Source: Nomia melanderi (lineage: Eukaryota; Arthropoda; Insecta; Hymenoptera; Halictidae). Taken from it: a DNA stretch of 64,000 nucleotides. The translations under genes were made by a program, and so were the position numbers. This document shows positions 1-12,589 of this stretch, piece by piece; the stretch's first letter is position 1, and each line of letters begins with the position of its first letter. The stretch covers positions 1,922,001 to 1,986,000 of the forward strand of contig NC_135000.1 of the NCBI RefSeq assembly GCF_051020985.1, read 5' to 3'. The notes beneath the pieces were generated by a model that was not told where the DNA came from, ran no database searches, and was given only the letters and a program-made list of their open reading frames with translations.

Positions 1-230
1 GCGATATAAGTTGATCTTAGTTAGATTCAGAATTCAGTTTTTTACTAACTGTAGATGAAACTACAAGAAAATTTTACTGGTCGGTAGTTCTGGTTTTAAG
101 AGGATATTCGAGTTACGGAAGTTTTAACGAGATTTCGAGCGAAAGGGGATTAGTAGATGAGAAGCATACATATAAACGTTTTGCAAGAACAACCTCATCA
201 TATCTGTTATCGAGAAATCCAGGAACTAAC

Positions 231-985
231 TTGAACATTTCCAAATTATTTTTATCTCATTACTGGTCAGAATTTGAAATGGACTCGGTAGAAACTCGTA
301 GAGACGAAGAAGAACTAAAGAAGAAGAGAAGGATAAGAAGTTCGACTGACAGTGACAACTATATAATCCTTATAAAATACAAATTTATCGCACACTTAAC
401 CCAAGCTTCTTCAAACAAGCCGATCAAATTTATTAGATTACCGGGAACTCAAGTTTCCAAAGATAAGTCATTCTATAGAAATAGAAAACACAAATCACCA
501 TTACGCTGGGAAGAGGGCACTAGTAACGATGGAAATTATATAGTTCAGTAAATATTAATAAATGTACTGGAAATGTATTATTTTCTTTTAATCCAGAACT
601 GTACAGAATTCACCGGTAGTCCTAACATTACCCAAAAATCCAACAACAATCTTCAACATTCTCAAACCATCCTCATCTCATATTCAAAATTCGAAATGGA
701 GTCGTCCCAAGAAGTTCATAGAGAACCAGAAGAAGAACCAAAGAAGAAGTGAAAAACAAATGATTCAGGTGACTAACATGTACACATAGGTACATAATTT
801 CCTTTGTAAAGTATAAACTTATCACACACCTAATTCAAACTTCCCCAAACAAACCCATCAAACCATCAGCGAAAAATCCAACAACAAACTTCAACATTTT
901 CAAACCATCGTCATCCCATCATTGTTCAAAATCCGAAATGGAGTCGTCCCAAGAAGTTCGTAGCAAGCCAGAAGAAGAGCCAAAG
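231..985 (+). repeat. Three diverged local repeat copies
   Basis: A unit beginning CTTRAACATTYNCAAA, followed by GAAATGGASTCGKYCCAAGAAG-like sequence and a GAAGAAGAA-rich tail, starts near 231, 651 and 890. The first copy holds a 106-codon ORF that is broken in the second and third copies, so coding is not supported. Confidence 0.7.
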
Positions 986-1050
986 TAGAAGAAGAAGAAG
1001 AAGAAGAAGAAGAAGAAGAAGAAGAAGAAGAGGAGGAGGAGGAGAAGAGG
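986..1050 (+). repeat. (GAA)n/(GAG)n purine microsatellite
   Basis: Uninterrupted AGAAGAAG runs become GGAGGAGG; it is the expanded tail of the third local repeat copy. Confidence 0.95.
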
Positions 1051-1059
1051 TCCGAGGGA

Positions 1060-1640
1060 CCGACGGGGACACGGTGAATTTATTTAAATTGCGAGCAATG
1101 TTCCAGCGTGTTCAGCAGCTTCTTCTCGGTCCGGCGCGATCTCGAAACCGTGCAAAACGAGGAACAAGTGCGATGGTGGCTCGCCGGTTTATGTTAAGGC
1201 GGGGAGAAGAAGGTTGGTCGCCCCGTGGGACAACACCGGCGAACCACCTCCGCGAGGGTCCGTCTTTCTTTCGTCCCCTTCCTCCGGCCCGTGAGAACCG
1301 TCGCCGGGGGAAAACCGAGCAACAAGCCCGAGCTGCCCTGGCCCCGGACAAAGTGGAGGATCGTTCGCAATCGCCGGGATAAACCCGTGCAATTACGATG
1401 TTTCTAATATAGCGGCGGAGGAACGGTACGGCCGGATTTTTGCAAATGGGTCCGGTGTACGGTGTAAGGTCGTTAAATGGATACCCAGAAGCCATCGAGC
1501 CGGTTTCTGGCCCGCGCTTCGCCAACCGGCGCGCGGACCCGTTCGATGTACCGCGAGAAAACGGCGTTACGCCCGCGAACGGAAACGATCGGCAACGGAA
1601 ATGCGTGTTTCACGGATGGTACGTGGCTTGGGGATGAATT
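1060..1640. other. GC-rich, CpG-rich island with overlapping spurious ORFs
   Basis: Sharply more GC-rich than its flanks. ORFs of 60-137 codons overlap on both strands and none resembles a known protein, as expected where stop codons are depleted by composition. Could be regulatory DNA. Confidence 0.55.
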
Positions 1641-2070
1641 GTAACCTGGAGGACCGTGAAATTGTTGATCTTCCACCGTAATGTTGTGGAAGGAGAGAGA
1701 GATTCAAAAAGATTACAGAGCATTTCGTCTGGGGTTTACTAATGAACTCGTTGATAAGGTTTCCTGGTATATATGAGCTGCTCATTGGCCAAATCGGTTA
1801 ACCCTGCGAAAGAAGGTAGAGGAAAGTGATGCAGTAGCTGTACATTGAGTTTTAAGGTTTCCCTTTAAATCGAAAATTAAGTGATCATTATAGAACGTAT
1901 TTTGCTTTGTTCTTAGAGATGTAGATTTAACCTAAAGAATGTGTAAAGTGTGTGAGATAGTATAGCTTGTTATTATTGAAGTTTTGCATGGTCAAAAGAA
2001 TTGTTATTTCGTAATGTCACTCATTAATAAAGAAACTTCTTTTAAGTATTGATATAATTGTGTAGTACTT

Positions 2071-2400
2071 TTGAGTTCTGGAGGAAATGCTTTGGGTGAT
2101 GTTGGATTAATTGAATGTTAATTATTAATGTTGTTAATAACGTTGTGATATTAATGTCTAATTGGTCCTAATGAATAGTAATAATAAATAGTAGAAAATA
2201 CTAATGTTACAATGTTTTTAATTTAATAATTCAATAATTATTAATTAGTAATATTGGTATTGAATTATTAACATTTATAAGATCGAACGGTTTCATTGAA
2301 TAATTTTATATAATAATGGAGTAACCAGTATTTCTGAATTCTTGGAAATAATGCCTTCGTAAAATTTTGTTGGATTGACTACTAATATTACTAATTCATA
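2071..2400 (-). mobile_element. Family K MITE remnants (two end copies)
   Basis: Two minus-orientation copies of the K end, TTGAGTTCTGGAGGAAATGC at 2071 and TCTGAATTCTTGGAAATAAT at 2332, each running into TTGGATTAATTG-like and TAATATTA-rich sequence. The same end recurs at 14.6, 30.1, 33.8 and 44.0-44.2 kb. Confidence 0.6.
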
Positions 2401-2849
2401 ATATTATTAATAATTATTTGAGTAAATATTATCGTTTGTACTTTAGAAACAATTAAGAAGTTAATCCTATAAGGACAAAGATTTTTCAAAGTATTTAAAA
2501 CTCTCAATAAATCATTAACACGTGAAACGCCATGAGGGTGACTCCCAACCGAATCAAATTACTATAATTTAGTCAATTAAACGATGATTATTTGCAAACA
2601 TTTTTACATTGTAAATAATACTACCTAATGCGGTATCATTCGACAAAACAAACGTGTAATAATAAAAGGGTTCAATGAAATTAATTTAATATTACGTTTC
2701 TTTCATTTTGTATATTTTGCTACGTGCAGCAATTAACGTGTTAATGGCGAACTAGTATATTTCACAGTCGAACAATAAATCATACAGTTAGTACATATCG
2801 AAGAAGAACATTTCCTACTGAAACGTTCGAACGATCTCGAGTAAGGTGA

Positions 2850-3130
2850 CAAGAGGCCTCGTTAGAATTTCCCCGGAGCGTCGATCGGTTCGCGCTCGGC
2901 TCGTTCAGCTGCCTAAACAAACATAAAGCTCGCGGCGGGTGCCTGTTCGTTAATTATTACGCAGACAGGAAGCGGCTGGCACAATCGAGCGGATTACTAC
3001 AATGCCGCGGCTACACCAGGATGCATCGGAACGCATCATCCACCGACGCGGCGGGACGCTCGTGCGTGGAAACCGTACGCACCGCTAAACTCCGAATTAA
3101 CGTTAGGACTACCGAGTAATTCGAGTGACT
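2850..3130. other. Small GC-rich island
   Basis: CpG-rich stretch in an AT-rich region; no ORF or motif recognised. The preceding 1641-2070 and 2401-2849 hold only AT-rich unique-looking sequence. Confidence 0.4.
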
Positions 3131-3319
3131 CGAAGTCTCGTTTGAATCGATCGTGAAACACTCAAACAAAATACCTTCGTTTCTTAACAGTTTCTTAACC
3201 GATGTTGGGCATTAGTCGAATGAAACTTTGTTTGAATAACAATGGAATACAGGGTAAGAACTTGTGTTCTTTTGAAAGACAACTAAGATAATTTATAATA
3301 AATCCACTGCTTTAATCAG

Positions 3320-3487
3320 CTAACACTAACCGTACCGGCACTTTTCCTGGCGTAACCAGTCAAATAATTGGCAGTAAAATAGAGATGAACAAGTTGGATG
3401 ATAAACGTTTTGTTGTGAGAACAGAAACAAAAGGGAAGGCAAGAATTGAAAAACTGAGTAATCGGACAATATAGGAACTGATATTAA
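3320..3487. mobile_element. Family F TTAA-type MITE (F2)
   Basis: Starts CTAACACTAACCGTACCGGC and ends at a TTAA (3484). Its interior AATTGAAAAACTGAGTAATC is shared, inverted, with F1 at 22997-23210. Left TTAA mutated to CTAA. Confidence 0.65.
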
Positions 3488-3529
3488 AGTTAGATATACA
3501 AAAAGAACCTAGAATTTTAAATCCGGTCA

Positions 3530-3612
3530 TCTAGTATATATAGTGATATAAGTTGATCTCGCTGAATATTTCCGTCCGCACAATTCAATTTTCTGAAAAT
3601 TAGTAATGTGGT
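3530..3612 (+). repeat. Dispersed repeat L, inverted copy at 30150-30232
   Basis: The segment with ATATAAGTTGATCTCGCTGA and CAATTTTCTGAAAATTAG matches, in reverse complement, sequence at 30150-30232 just after a K end. 3613-4365 shows nothing else recognisable. Confidence 0.6.
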
Positions 3613-4365
3613 AATTTATATGGTAATGAGTTAACCTCATTAAAAAATCTCGAATAAACTCGAGTGCGAATGTTAATGATAAATGTAATCAGAACAACAT
3701 TCATATGAAAATCCGAAAATTATAATCAATAATCAAAATTGGTTTTAATATCACCAGTGTATTTCCAATCTATCTAAGAGACATTTGAAAAATTGTATCA
3801 ACCCCTTGTCTTGCAATAACCAAAACCTAACTTATAAATATCCCAATGGTCCAATCGAATTAATTAAAACATAGAATATTGAAAATATTACTAACGATAT
3901 TGTATTCAAGATTGAAATTCATTAAAACAATTTATCGAATGTTCTTATACGCCATCAATGGTAAGAATATGTTTCTCGAAGAAATCTTACAATTTTTCAC
4001 AAAAGCATGTTAGTTTCATTGATAGTAAAATTAAGATTCTGAAATGGGTCATTCTGTGCCTTCCAATGGTTCTAATATTAACCCTTCGACGCTAGAAAGC
4101 GGATCGATGAGAAGAAGAATTTACATGAATATCCTTAATTAGCAATAATCGCGAAATAACACGTTTGTGCCTGTTGTGCGGTTCACTGGCAATCTGAACT
4201 GCAGTTATGAGAGCTCGTATACCCGTTAACGATGCAAATGGGTTAATTCGTCGCGCTTCTGTATCCCATACGCATGGGTGTTTCCTAACAGTCTCGATGA
4301 ATCGTTCAATTTCCATCGTTCGCTGAGGATAAGTGGTCTAAATAAGCTGAAAAGTGTCTGTTGTA

Positions 4366-4540
4366 TACAGGGTGACTCACGCAACTGCAACGAGCCACAT
4401 CTTTTTCCTAAAGAAGCTGGAAAACAATGCTACAAAACAAAAACGAATGATTTCCTTCTAACTTTAGATGGGAAATAGATATGGTCTGTTACTGTTTCGT
4501 GAATCATCTTCTATACAAAGTGAATTCACGCGAGTAATTA
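4366..4540 (+). mobile_element. Repeat fragment with a CAGGGTGACTCACGC terminus
   Basis: TATACAGGGTGACTCACGC resembles ends of TA-flanked insect DNA transposons such as the one at 61094. A reverse-complement relative, CACCCCGTATA, lies at 5852. I cannot tell whether the two bound one element. Confidence 0.35.
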
Positions 4541-4733
4541 ACCCCTTGCCACATGATGACGAGCGAGCAATTTTTAATCTTCAAAATAAAGCATTTATAG
4601 TGGAATGGGCAATTTTGTTGCGTTTATTCCAAATTGCCGATAACAGAATTAAAGTAGTAGCAAAAGTAAATAATACACTAAAGAGTTTACATGAATAGAA
4701 AATTAATTAAAGTGGGAAATTAACGATCTTTTC

Positions 4734-5560
4734 GTGTTTATATTTTATAGGTACTTTTATTATGTTCATATTCTTTTATATTCTTTTATATTCATTATTA
4801 TATTTATATTCATTATTATATTTATATTTTTTTATATTCAGTATTATATTCATATTTTCGACATCGTTACATTTTCTGGTACGACACTTCATCTTCGAGA
4901 TGAACGTTCGATGATTTATCAGTCACGCGTGCCATTCGATTCGTATCAGCTAACATGTCCGCCCGTGACTTACCGTTTCCACTTCCATCGAATATTGGAC
5001 TTCCTTTTGGACCTCGTTTGAAAAATTATTAATATATGATTGGTTTAGAGAACGTTCCATCTGTGCCAATTCTTTTATATTAATCATATGTATATATATG
5101 TATATGTGTGTATAATATATAATATATTATGTACTATATAATGTCATTCATACATTATTAATTTCTTTTTCCGTTGTATGTTAAGCTGTTATATATTATA
5201 TTTATATATTACTTTATATATTTGTAATTTATTAAATAGCGTTATCAATAAATAAATAAATAATTTAATTAACTAATGAAACCTACATTAAAAAGATTGA
5301 ATTGAATTTGAGTTATTCCCTTTCAGTTACTCTTTTGTATATTATATCACTATACATTGCGTTCACGTCTTAGTTTACATTTCTATAATTTAATAAATAA
5401 TGTTATCAATAAATAAACAAATAAATAAATAAATGAAACCTAAATTAAAAAGATTGAATTGAATTTAAGTTGAGTTACCCATTTTCAGTTTAGTGTTCTA
5501 ACGAAAATATTTCTCCTATAAATAAATAAAGATTGAAAGCAACGAAAATTCAGCACGGTT
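4734..5560. repeat. AT-rich simple sequence and a 161-bp tandem duplication
   Basis: Contains TTATATTCAT-type and TATA-rich low complexity (4734-5220). Two copies of a unit carrying GTTATCAATAAATAAA, AAAAAGATTGAATTGAATTT and a TTTTCAGTT-type end start near 5241 and 5402. Confidence 0.7.
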
Positions 5561-5830
5561 AGCGTGGCACAACTCAGCTTAGCTCACCGCCGGATTCCCG
5601 GCTTTCCTCTCGATCCCGAACGGACGATCGGTAATTTATGGAGGGCGGACGGACCCGTACAATGCATAAAGCACGCGTGTGCGTCTCGCGGACACGCGAT
5701 TCACCTCTCGAAACTCGATTTACGGCTTCGACCGAGTCCTCGGAGCCCCGCGGCACCCGAACTACGCCCTTCCGAGAGCTTCCTCCTCGAGGAAGCCGCG
5801 AGTCTCGCGTCTTTTGCCCTTTTTTTCAAA
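5550..5830. other. GC-rich island
   Basis: GC-rich block with overlapping short ORFs on both strands; no recognisable product. Confidence 0.4.
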
Positions 5831-5861
5831 TCTGCCAGGAGATTTATTGGGTCACCCCGTA

Positions 5862-6115
5862 TATGAGCTATTCATTTTGAAAGTGGTTCTAGTTCAATTT
5901 TCAAAGGAGTCAAGTTAATGGTTCTAATACATAGTTACAGTTCTATATGATCTTTTCATTTTGAAAGTGACTTCAGTCCAGTTTTAAAAAATGTCAAGAT
6001 AATGATTCTAATACATAGTTACAATTCTATATAATCTTTTTATTTGAAACTTTAGTTTAGTTTTCAAAAAAGCCAAGTTAATGGCTCTAATAGATAGTTA
6101 TAATTTTACATTTTA
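5862..6115 (+). repeat. 84-bp tandem repeat, 3 units
   Basis: CATTTTGAAAGTG starts at 5873 and 5957, with a degraded third at 6041. Each unit continues AGTTAATGGTTCTAATACAT. The array follows a CACCCCGTATA transposon-like end. Confidence 0.85.
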
Positions 6116-7200
6116 TTTTATTTAATAAATTTCTCCTCCTGTTTCAAATAGACTTAATTCTTTATACTTCTTTTGGTTCCAGCAATTAAGGTAAACGAGA
6201 GGTACTTTAAAACCACAATATATTGTTAATTGTTTGTAGACTGAACATTACAATTTGATTAGAAGTTTCGTTTATTTTGATTACTAAAAATGAAAGAAAT
6301 ACACTGAAATAAAATTTCACTTATCTTTAAGAATTAGGGCAAATAAAAGCTATTTTTAATCTAATTATAATGTTTAATCTATAGATAATTAAGAAGATTA
6401 TATTGTAGATTTTTGAGACTTTCTTTTAATCTAAAATATATTCTCCTTCATTTCTTTACACATTATAATTAAATTACAGGAATTTCTAGGAATGAAAGAA
6501 TGACCTAATATTATAACATTACGTGTGATAACAAACTTATTCATTGACTCTAAAACCAACATCAGTCATCAACACCATAGCAACCACTAGTAGTTTCAAT
6601 AGCACACTTCACAGTGCCAATATTTCACGCCACAAATCATGTCTAAAGTGAAAATAAAATTCAAAAGCAAAATCTCAACTTTCTACACGTTGCACACTGC
6701 ATTTCAGATAAAACACGTGAAAGTAATTTAATAATTAACCGAAGAAAATTCTTCACATAACGTACAAAACGTCTAACGTCATACACGTCTCTCTAATCTC
6801 GAACAAATTAACACTAGACCAATTAGACGAGTCAAAATGACTGGATTTCTGCTTGTGCAATCTGCGAAGGGGCACACTGACCTTCCCAACAAATTTGTTC
6901 CGTAAATTGATTCGCTAATATGCATTCTAGAGCATAAATAAACCGAAATCTTACTAAATGCATTTTTGTAATTCCCACAAGAAAACACGTATTGAACGAT
7001 TTGATTGCTAAGCAGTTTTAGCGTTAACCCTTCACCATATAACGTGTGACACTCGTGACGCAGATACTTCCAACAGCTCAATAAAAATCAATTTACTCCG
7101 CCGAAGGAAAAGTGAAAGAGTATTTTCTCGTTCTCAATGATTTCACCTTCAAAGTCAGTTCCCACTTACGAACAGAAAATTCTCGTATTTTCTCTGGGAA
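6116..7200. other. AT-rich stretch, nothing recognised
   Basis: No repeat family, RNA gene or plausible coding sequence seen. Confidence 0.4.
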
Positions 7201-7545
7201 TCATCGATAGCGAAACAAATCTAACGAGCGCAGTCGCGTAGGACATCGTACGACCAGCGGCTGAGGGTTAAAGGTCAAGCGTCGTTCGCGTGAAAGAGAT
7301 CTCCACGTTTAGTCGAGTCAGATTCGATTAAATTGAGCCTCCTCTTTTCCGCGAGTCTTTTTCTCGAGGACGAGCCGCGAGTAAACGGTCCCGGCACGAC
7401 ATAAATCTCTGGCGAGGCTCGATCTTTCAATAGCGAGGCGTTCGTTCGCGGATTTCCACGTATTCCTCCGCCTTGATCTTTCCCCCCCGAGGAGCAGGTG
7501 GAGCTTGCGCAACCGAATGCCAGCGAATATTCGAACGGGACGGCG
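7200..7545. other. GC-rich island
   Basis: CpG-rich block ending exactly at a CGGCG that precedes a Transib-like terminus. The minus-strand ORFs here are not recognisable. Confidence 0.4.
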
Positions 7546-7680
7546 CACGGCGCGGCCGCCTGTCGGCGAAACCCAAAAAATCGACTGTTCACATCATGAG
7601 AATTGAAGGTTACCAATTTCTTGCTAGTGGTCTCTGCTATACGAAATGATTTCTGTTTGGAAAATCGAAATTTTGTGCAA
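7546..7680 (+). mobile_element. Transib-like element, left end copy H1
   Basis: Starts CACGGCGCGGCCGCCTG immediately after CGGCG (7541-7545), which fits the CGNCG target reported for Transib. It aligns with H2 at 34758 over GGCCGCCTG, TCGACTRTTC, GAAGGTTACCAAT and ATACRAAATGATTT. The heptamer CACAGTG seen in H2 is CACGGCG here. Right end not found. Confidence 0.55.
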
Positions 7681-8258
7681 CTAAATTACGTTTCTCCATT
7701 TATATAGCGTTGGAATCGAAACGAGAAACATCTATTGTCATTGATAAAACTTCATGATATCTCCATAATCTGAAAAATATAGAACCACCATATGTTCAGC
7801 TCTATACCTTACAATTTTTGTATGAAGCATTTTCTTTCTATCACTCGTACCTTTTAAGTAATTGAGTTTCCTCTAGGAAACGGTCTGTTGGTCATATATA
7901 TTCAGAAATGCTGTTTCTACGGATTATAGATCAAAATGCTACTCATCAAAAAAATTTTTAAATTGTTCGCCTCGAAATGAACAATTTAGATTTCCTTTCT
8001 ACACCCTCTAGTTTCAGAGGTACTGTAAATGATATACTTTCAACCCTCGACTTTGAAGAGTGTTTCGCTTCGTTAAAGTGGATGTTAACCGACAAGAGAA
8101 AATACGTATCAAATATTTGATTAAGAACTATGTCTCACGCAAGTTTCATCAAAATCGAAGTGTGCTAGTTGAAAACATTATATTAAGTAACATATGTAGC
8201 TACTGTGCAAATTTCATGTTTTTAGCTTCAGTAATTTCGGCTCGGCGTTGATGAATCT
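7681..8258. other. AT-rich stretch, possibly the body of H1
   Basis: No second terminus, no coding potential and no tandem structure was recognised. Confidence 0.3.
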
Positions 8259-8415
8259 GTTATTTGTAGAATTTAATTTGAAAAATCTCACGTTTCGCAC
8301 AGTAAAATCAAAAAATGAAGTATGTACTCGTCAAACGGAGGACGAAAGCGCCTAGGATAGATTTTCATGAAAAACAAAAGCCAAATAAAGAAGAATTACA
8401 TGTTCATCTGACAAA
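8259..8415 (+). mobile_element. Family C TTAA-type MITE fragment (C3)
   Basis: Matches C1 (21646-21888) over AATTTRRTTTGAAAAATCTC, AATGAAGTRTGTRCTCG and GAAGAATTACATGT-like sequence. Both terminal TTAA sites are lost. Confidence 0.65.
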
Positions 8416-8689
8416 ATAACGTAACTGGACGCATTGGATATTATTGTGTATATCTTCCCAGTTTTGAATTAATATTATAACGCATTCGAGAACAATTAGA
8501 CAACAGGTGTAATAAATTGTTGTTAAATATTGGCTCATGCTGTGAGTAATATTGTTTTTTATAGTAATCTCTAGTGAATGAAATTAATAGTTAGGTTTAT
8601 TTAAATCGTCGACGTATTGGCTATCGTTTTATATGACATCACGATGAATTAGTCAGTTGGGACATCTCTTAATTTCAAGGGTTGTAGAA

Positions 8690-8900
8690 TCCTCGGGAAA
8701 TCGTTCGTCGCCGCCTGTTTTCCTCCTGCCAGCGCGCGTGTCCGTTCCAGCCTCGAATTCGTCGGGCGGCGAACTCTCCGGGCCGATTTGAATAGCGACC
8801 GACGCGGCGCGGCGCCGAGATTAGAATATCGAGATATATCGGGCGGGCCGCGATTACAAAGTGAAATCTAGCCATAGATCACTGTTCTCGCCGATTCCTC
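8690..8900. other. GC-rich island
   Basis: Contains repeated GGCGCGGCGCCG-like sequence and no supported gene. A TTAACCCTTTGAGTGCTAG end fragment, resembling family A ends, follows at 9011. Confidence 0.4.
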
Positions 8901-9531
8901 TTTGAATTGCAAACGGAAAAACATGCGGGAGAGAAACTTTCAGGGAACTCGTACGATCCTCCGAAGATTATCGTTGTACGACACTAGAGTCTCGAAGACT
9001 AGTATAGAGCTTAACCCTTTGAGTGCTAGTCGAAATATTTTTATACATTCGGGAAGACTGCTCGATGATTTCTTACACTATTTGTTATCGAAGATGTGAA
9101 AAGATGATTTATTCAATTTTTGGGGTTTAAGTATTTTCTCATAATCCTTTGCTTTAGAATGTCGAGTCTGACTCGTGGCGAGGATTTGTAAATATTATCT
9201 CTGTTTGAATGCGAATTACGTATTGTAAATTATTAATTTACTACCAGAAAACTACTAAAACAAACCGATATTCCAATGAAAATCAAATTCGCTTCCTAAA
9301 TACCATCTCCATTAATTCTCCAAAAAACCAGCACCTTTCAATCTTTCCTAGTCAACTTCAACCACCGTTGACAACCTATCAAAAAATCCCAGAAATACCA
9401 GAAATGCACATCCACACCTAGAATAATTATGATTCTTCCCATAATTTTTTATCAAACAGAACATGAAATATCAAGTCCAAACTGTGTATAACATTCCAAC
9501 CTGTAACTACCCTAATAGTAGGGGTTGGTGC

Positions 9532-9747
9532 TTAACACTAAACTACTAGACAATTCAAAACGATCCATTCTCGATGTCTTCCTTTTACAATGATTAAAAA
9601 TATAATAGACGTATCTCCAAGAAACGATTAAACAAATTGATTTAACAATCCGCAAACTGAATTATAAATCAACTAAAGTCTCAATCAAAATCAATCAAAG
9701 AGAAATTTCAGAAAGCCAATTGATCTGCTCGGTAGTTTTAGTGTTAA
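9532..9747 (+). mobile_element. Family D TTAA-type MITE, full length (D1)
   Basis: Starts TTAACACTAAACTACTAG and ends CTCGGTAGTTTTAGTGTTAA, so the termini are inverted repeats flanked by TTAA. It has no coding capacity. Its interior matches D4 at 63810 (ATTTGGCAATACGCAAACTG-like). Confidence 0.8.
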
Positions 9748-9839
9748 AGCTTGGCACAAAGGGGTTTCTCCGAGAGCTTCATCGAATGACAAATACGTGT
9801 GAAGGTCGATTTGATTTTGGGACACTTGCCCCTCCTCAT

Positions 9840-10530
9840 TCGGCTGTGCTCTGTCACCTTTTTCCCCGCGGCTGAACGTCCGACTCGATTTTCCCGTCGC
9901 GGATCGAGATATTTCGAGGATAACCGCGATTCCTCGGTAATCCGCGGTTAGATAACGCATCGCGCCGAGATGCCTGGCCGCGATTACCATACAGTCGACG
10001 AACGCGCGCGTGTGTGGTCGCGGGGAGCCGTCGATGCCACTTTAATGGCATCATCACCATCACCATCACCATCATCATCATCATCATCATCATCATGATC
10101 GCTGTGATGATGATCGTCGCCGTCGTCGTTGTGCCCGTTCACGGCCTCAAACACTATGTTACGCGCGTTTCATTGACTTAACTGATTTCTGTAATTTTGT
10201 AATTAACGAGCCGCGTCCGGAGCGAATAAATCGCCGATCGACCGGCTATCGGCTTCCCCCCCTCTCGCCCCGCTACTGCATCGGACGCCGTTTCCTCGCG
10301 CTAACGATATCGTTTACGTGCTTACTTGACCGAGGGCTGGGGACTGGTCGCTCGAAATTTCTCGGAACTTCTCGTGACTTCGGGAACCCCGTTTATTTTT
10401 ACGCGTCCCTGCGGTTACGCGGATCGTCTATTACAGGAGGGCCGTTTTTTAAGTGGTCGAAAATTGCGGGAACGGGGTCCGATAATAGGCCGAAACGGCG
10501 CGGGGGGTGGGACCGGTGTGAACTATAAAA
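9840..10530. other. GC-rich island with an embedded CAT microsatellite
   Basis: CpG-rich, with several short overlapping ORFs. The poly-Met ORF on the minus strand is only the translated CAT repeat. Confidence 0.45.
10049..10098 (+). repeat. (CAT)n/(CAC CAT)n microsatellite
   Basis: Perfect trinucleotide run of ATC/CAT with three interspersed CAC units. Confidence 0.95.
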
Positions 10531-10564
10531 ATTGTGCATTTCACTTGGATTGGCGGAATATTTG

Positions 10565-10616
10565 AATAAATGATAATATAATAATGATGATGATGGCGAC
10601 GATGGTATAATAATAG

Positions 10617-10647
<31 letters not shown>

Positions 10648-10812
10648 TATAGTAATAGCAATGATATAATAATGATGATAATGATAATAATTATAGTAAT
10701 ATCAATGATATAATAATAATGATAATGATAATAATTATAGTAATAATAATGATAATGATAATAATGACACTGGTAATAGTTATAATAATGATATAAGAAT
10801 GATAATAATAAA
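10565..10812 (+). repeat. ATAATGATA-type microsatellite cluster
   Basis: Long run of GATAATGATAATAATTATAG-like units, imperfect, with a higher-order repeat of ATTATAGTAATA about every 70 bp. Confidence 0.9.
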
Positions 10813-10987
10813 AAGAAGAACACTATAAAGTACCTTGAAACTTGCTTTAACTCGTTTCAGAGGGAATAAACCGTCAAAAATGGTAACGAAAACGATGTAT
10901 AATAATGATGATGTCTCAGAAAGTCAAAATAAAGTTTGTTCAGTATCGTAATCAGTAATGTAATTCAGAACAGTCGATCTTGGGTTT

Positions 10988-11184
10988 TTAACCCCTTACC
11001 GTATTATTTACTTTCGCTGCTGAGCTCGTGTAGTATTTCACTATCGTCAATTTGGAAGAAATGTAACAAAATTTTCTGTTCTACTTTAAGTAGATTGATA
11101 ACAGCAACATCAACATTGAGTTCTGTTTAATTAATCTGGAAATCTTCATCACGAGTCTCACTCGTCATTGCACGTCAAGGGGTA
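10988..11184 (+). mobile_element. Family B TTAA-type MITE, decayed (B9)
   Basis: Starts TTAACCCCTTACCGTATTAT and ends near CAAGGGGTAGATC, mutated inverted ends of family B. 11185-11940 shows nothing else. Confidence 0.5.
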
Positions 11185-11939
11185 GATCACTATCTTCATC
11201 GTTTGAAATAAACGAAAATAAATGAATTTATTAAGTAACATATAGTACACTTAAAGTAAGAATATAGGAAAATAGATTTCCTGGTCGTGTAGAACCAGAT
11301 TGCGAAAATTAGTCGGGCGCACAAAAAGTGTCGAGTAACTGGAGAAATAATTCACCGTGTAAAAAGAAACTCACGTAAAGAAGTACCGTGTAAATAGAGG
11401 GATACGTGTGCTCATTTATTTATTTAACGGGTATCGCCAATTGAGAAAGCTTGTGCAATGGGGAACAAATAATTAAATGTTAAAAATAAAAAAAAAATCA
11501 TTACGTAACTTATGAAGTAATGGAACAGCAAAGAAATTAACTTAATCAGTGTACGAAATTAATCTAACCACGTATAACTTTAAAACGTTAAATTATTGAA
11601 GTATTGTCTGTAATCTGACTCTGCCTCATAATACCTAAAATAACAAAATTAACAAGATCAACAAAACCAATAACCCAATAGAATATTACTGTAAAAAAAT
11701 TAATGATTTCAAGAAGTTCACTGAATACTTGATTAACTGTAAAATATTTTCCTGTATTTCTTTCTTATCATTCTACATCGTTATCATGATTATTAACCTA
11801 AATTCATAAATCAATTCGTTTAAAATATCTATGACTATCACGTTTAAAATTTCTGTCATCCCGATATATTACTCTATGCTTGTCACAATTGGATTTTCAT
11901 TCGTTAATTTTAGATAATGCAGATAAAATGAAAAATATT

Positions 11940-12200
11940 CTCGCGGAACGAGATTAGTGACGTTGCTCGATCTTCCGTTCGAGAGATCGAAAATCGTTTC
12001 GCGAAGAACACAGCCGTGTCGACGGGGAATCGACATTCCAACGGGCCGCGTGCTCGATATGCAAATGCCGCGCGCTCAACTGGGACGAGATATTAATTTT
12101 CCTCGGGCGAGAACCGCGTTTGTAGCGTAACTCGTCGCTTCGCGATCGAATCGATCATCGGAGCCGTCGATTCGATCGATCGAGCCAATAGTTCGTGCCG
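11940..12200. other. GC-rich island
   Basis: CpG-rich block with several TCGATCGA palindromes; no gene supported. Confidence 0.4.
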
Positions 12201-12589
12201 ATCGAGGATTTCATAATTTCACAAATCTGTAATTATTAAATCATTCTAGAGATAATAAAGTTTCCTATGCATCTTTTGGTTTTGAAAGTCAGGATAAACA
12301 CAGCGTTTGGTTTATTTACAAAATCTGAAGTATATTCTCTTTTATTATTTACAGATTGATCTATATAATGTAGGTTAGATTAAAGAAAGGTTTGTTCATC
12401 TGAATTTTGTTTAATGAAAAAATATTTAACAATGCATTGTTTATGGGATGACATAATATTATACTGTTAATATTGTTTATAATGTTTTTAATATTTTTGC
12501 ATTAAATTATATAATAGTATATAAATATGTGTATTTATATATATTTCTTGATTATATCTCTTGGTCTTCCTGATTATCTTCGTTTCAAT

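Noticed and set aside
9854..10096. Met-rich ORF
   Set aside because: Translation of the CAT microsatellite on the minus strand.
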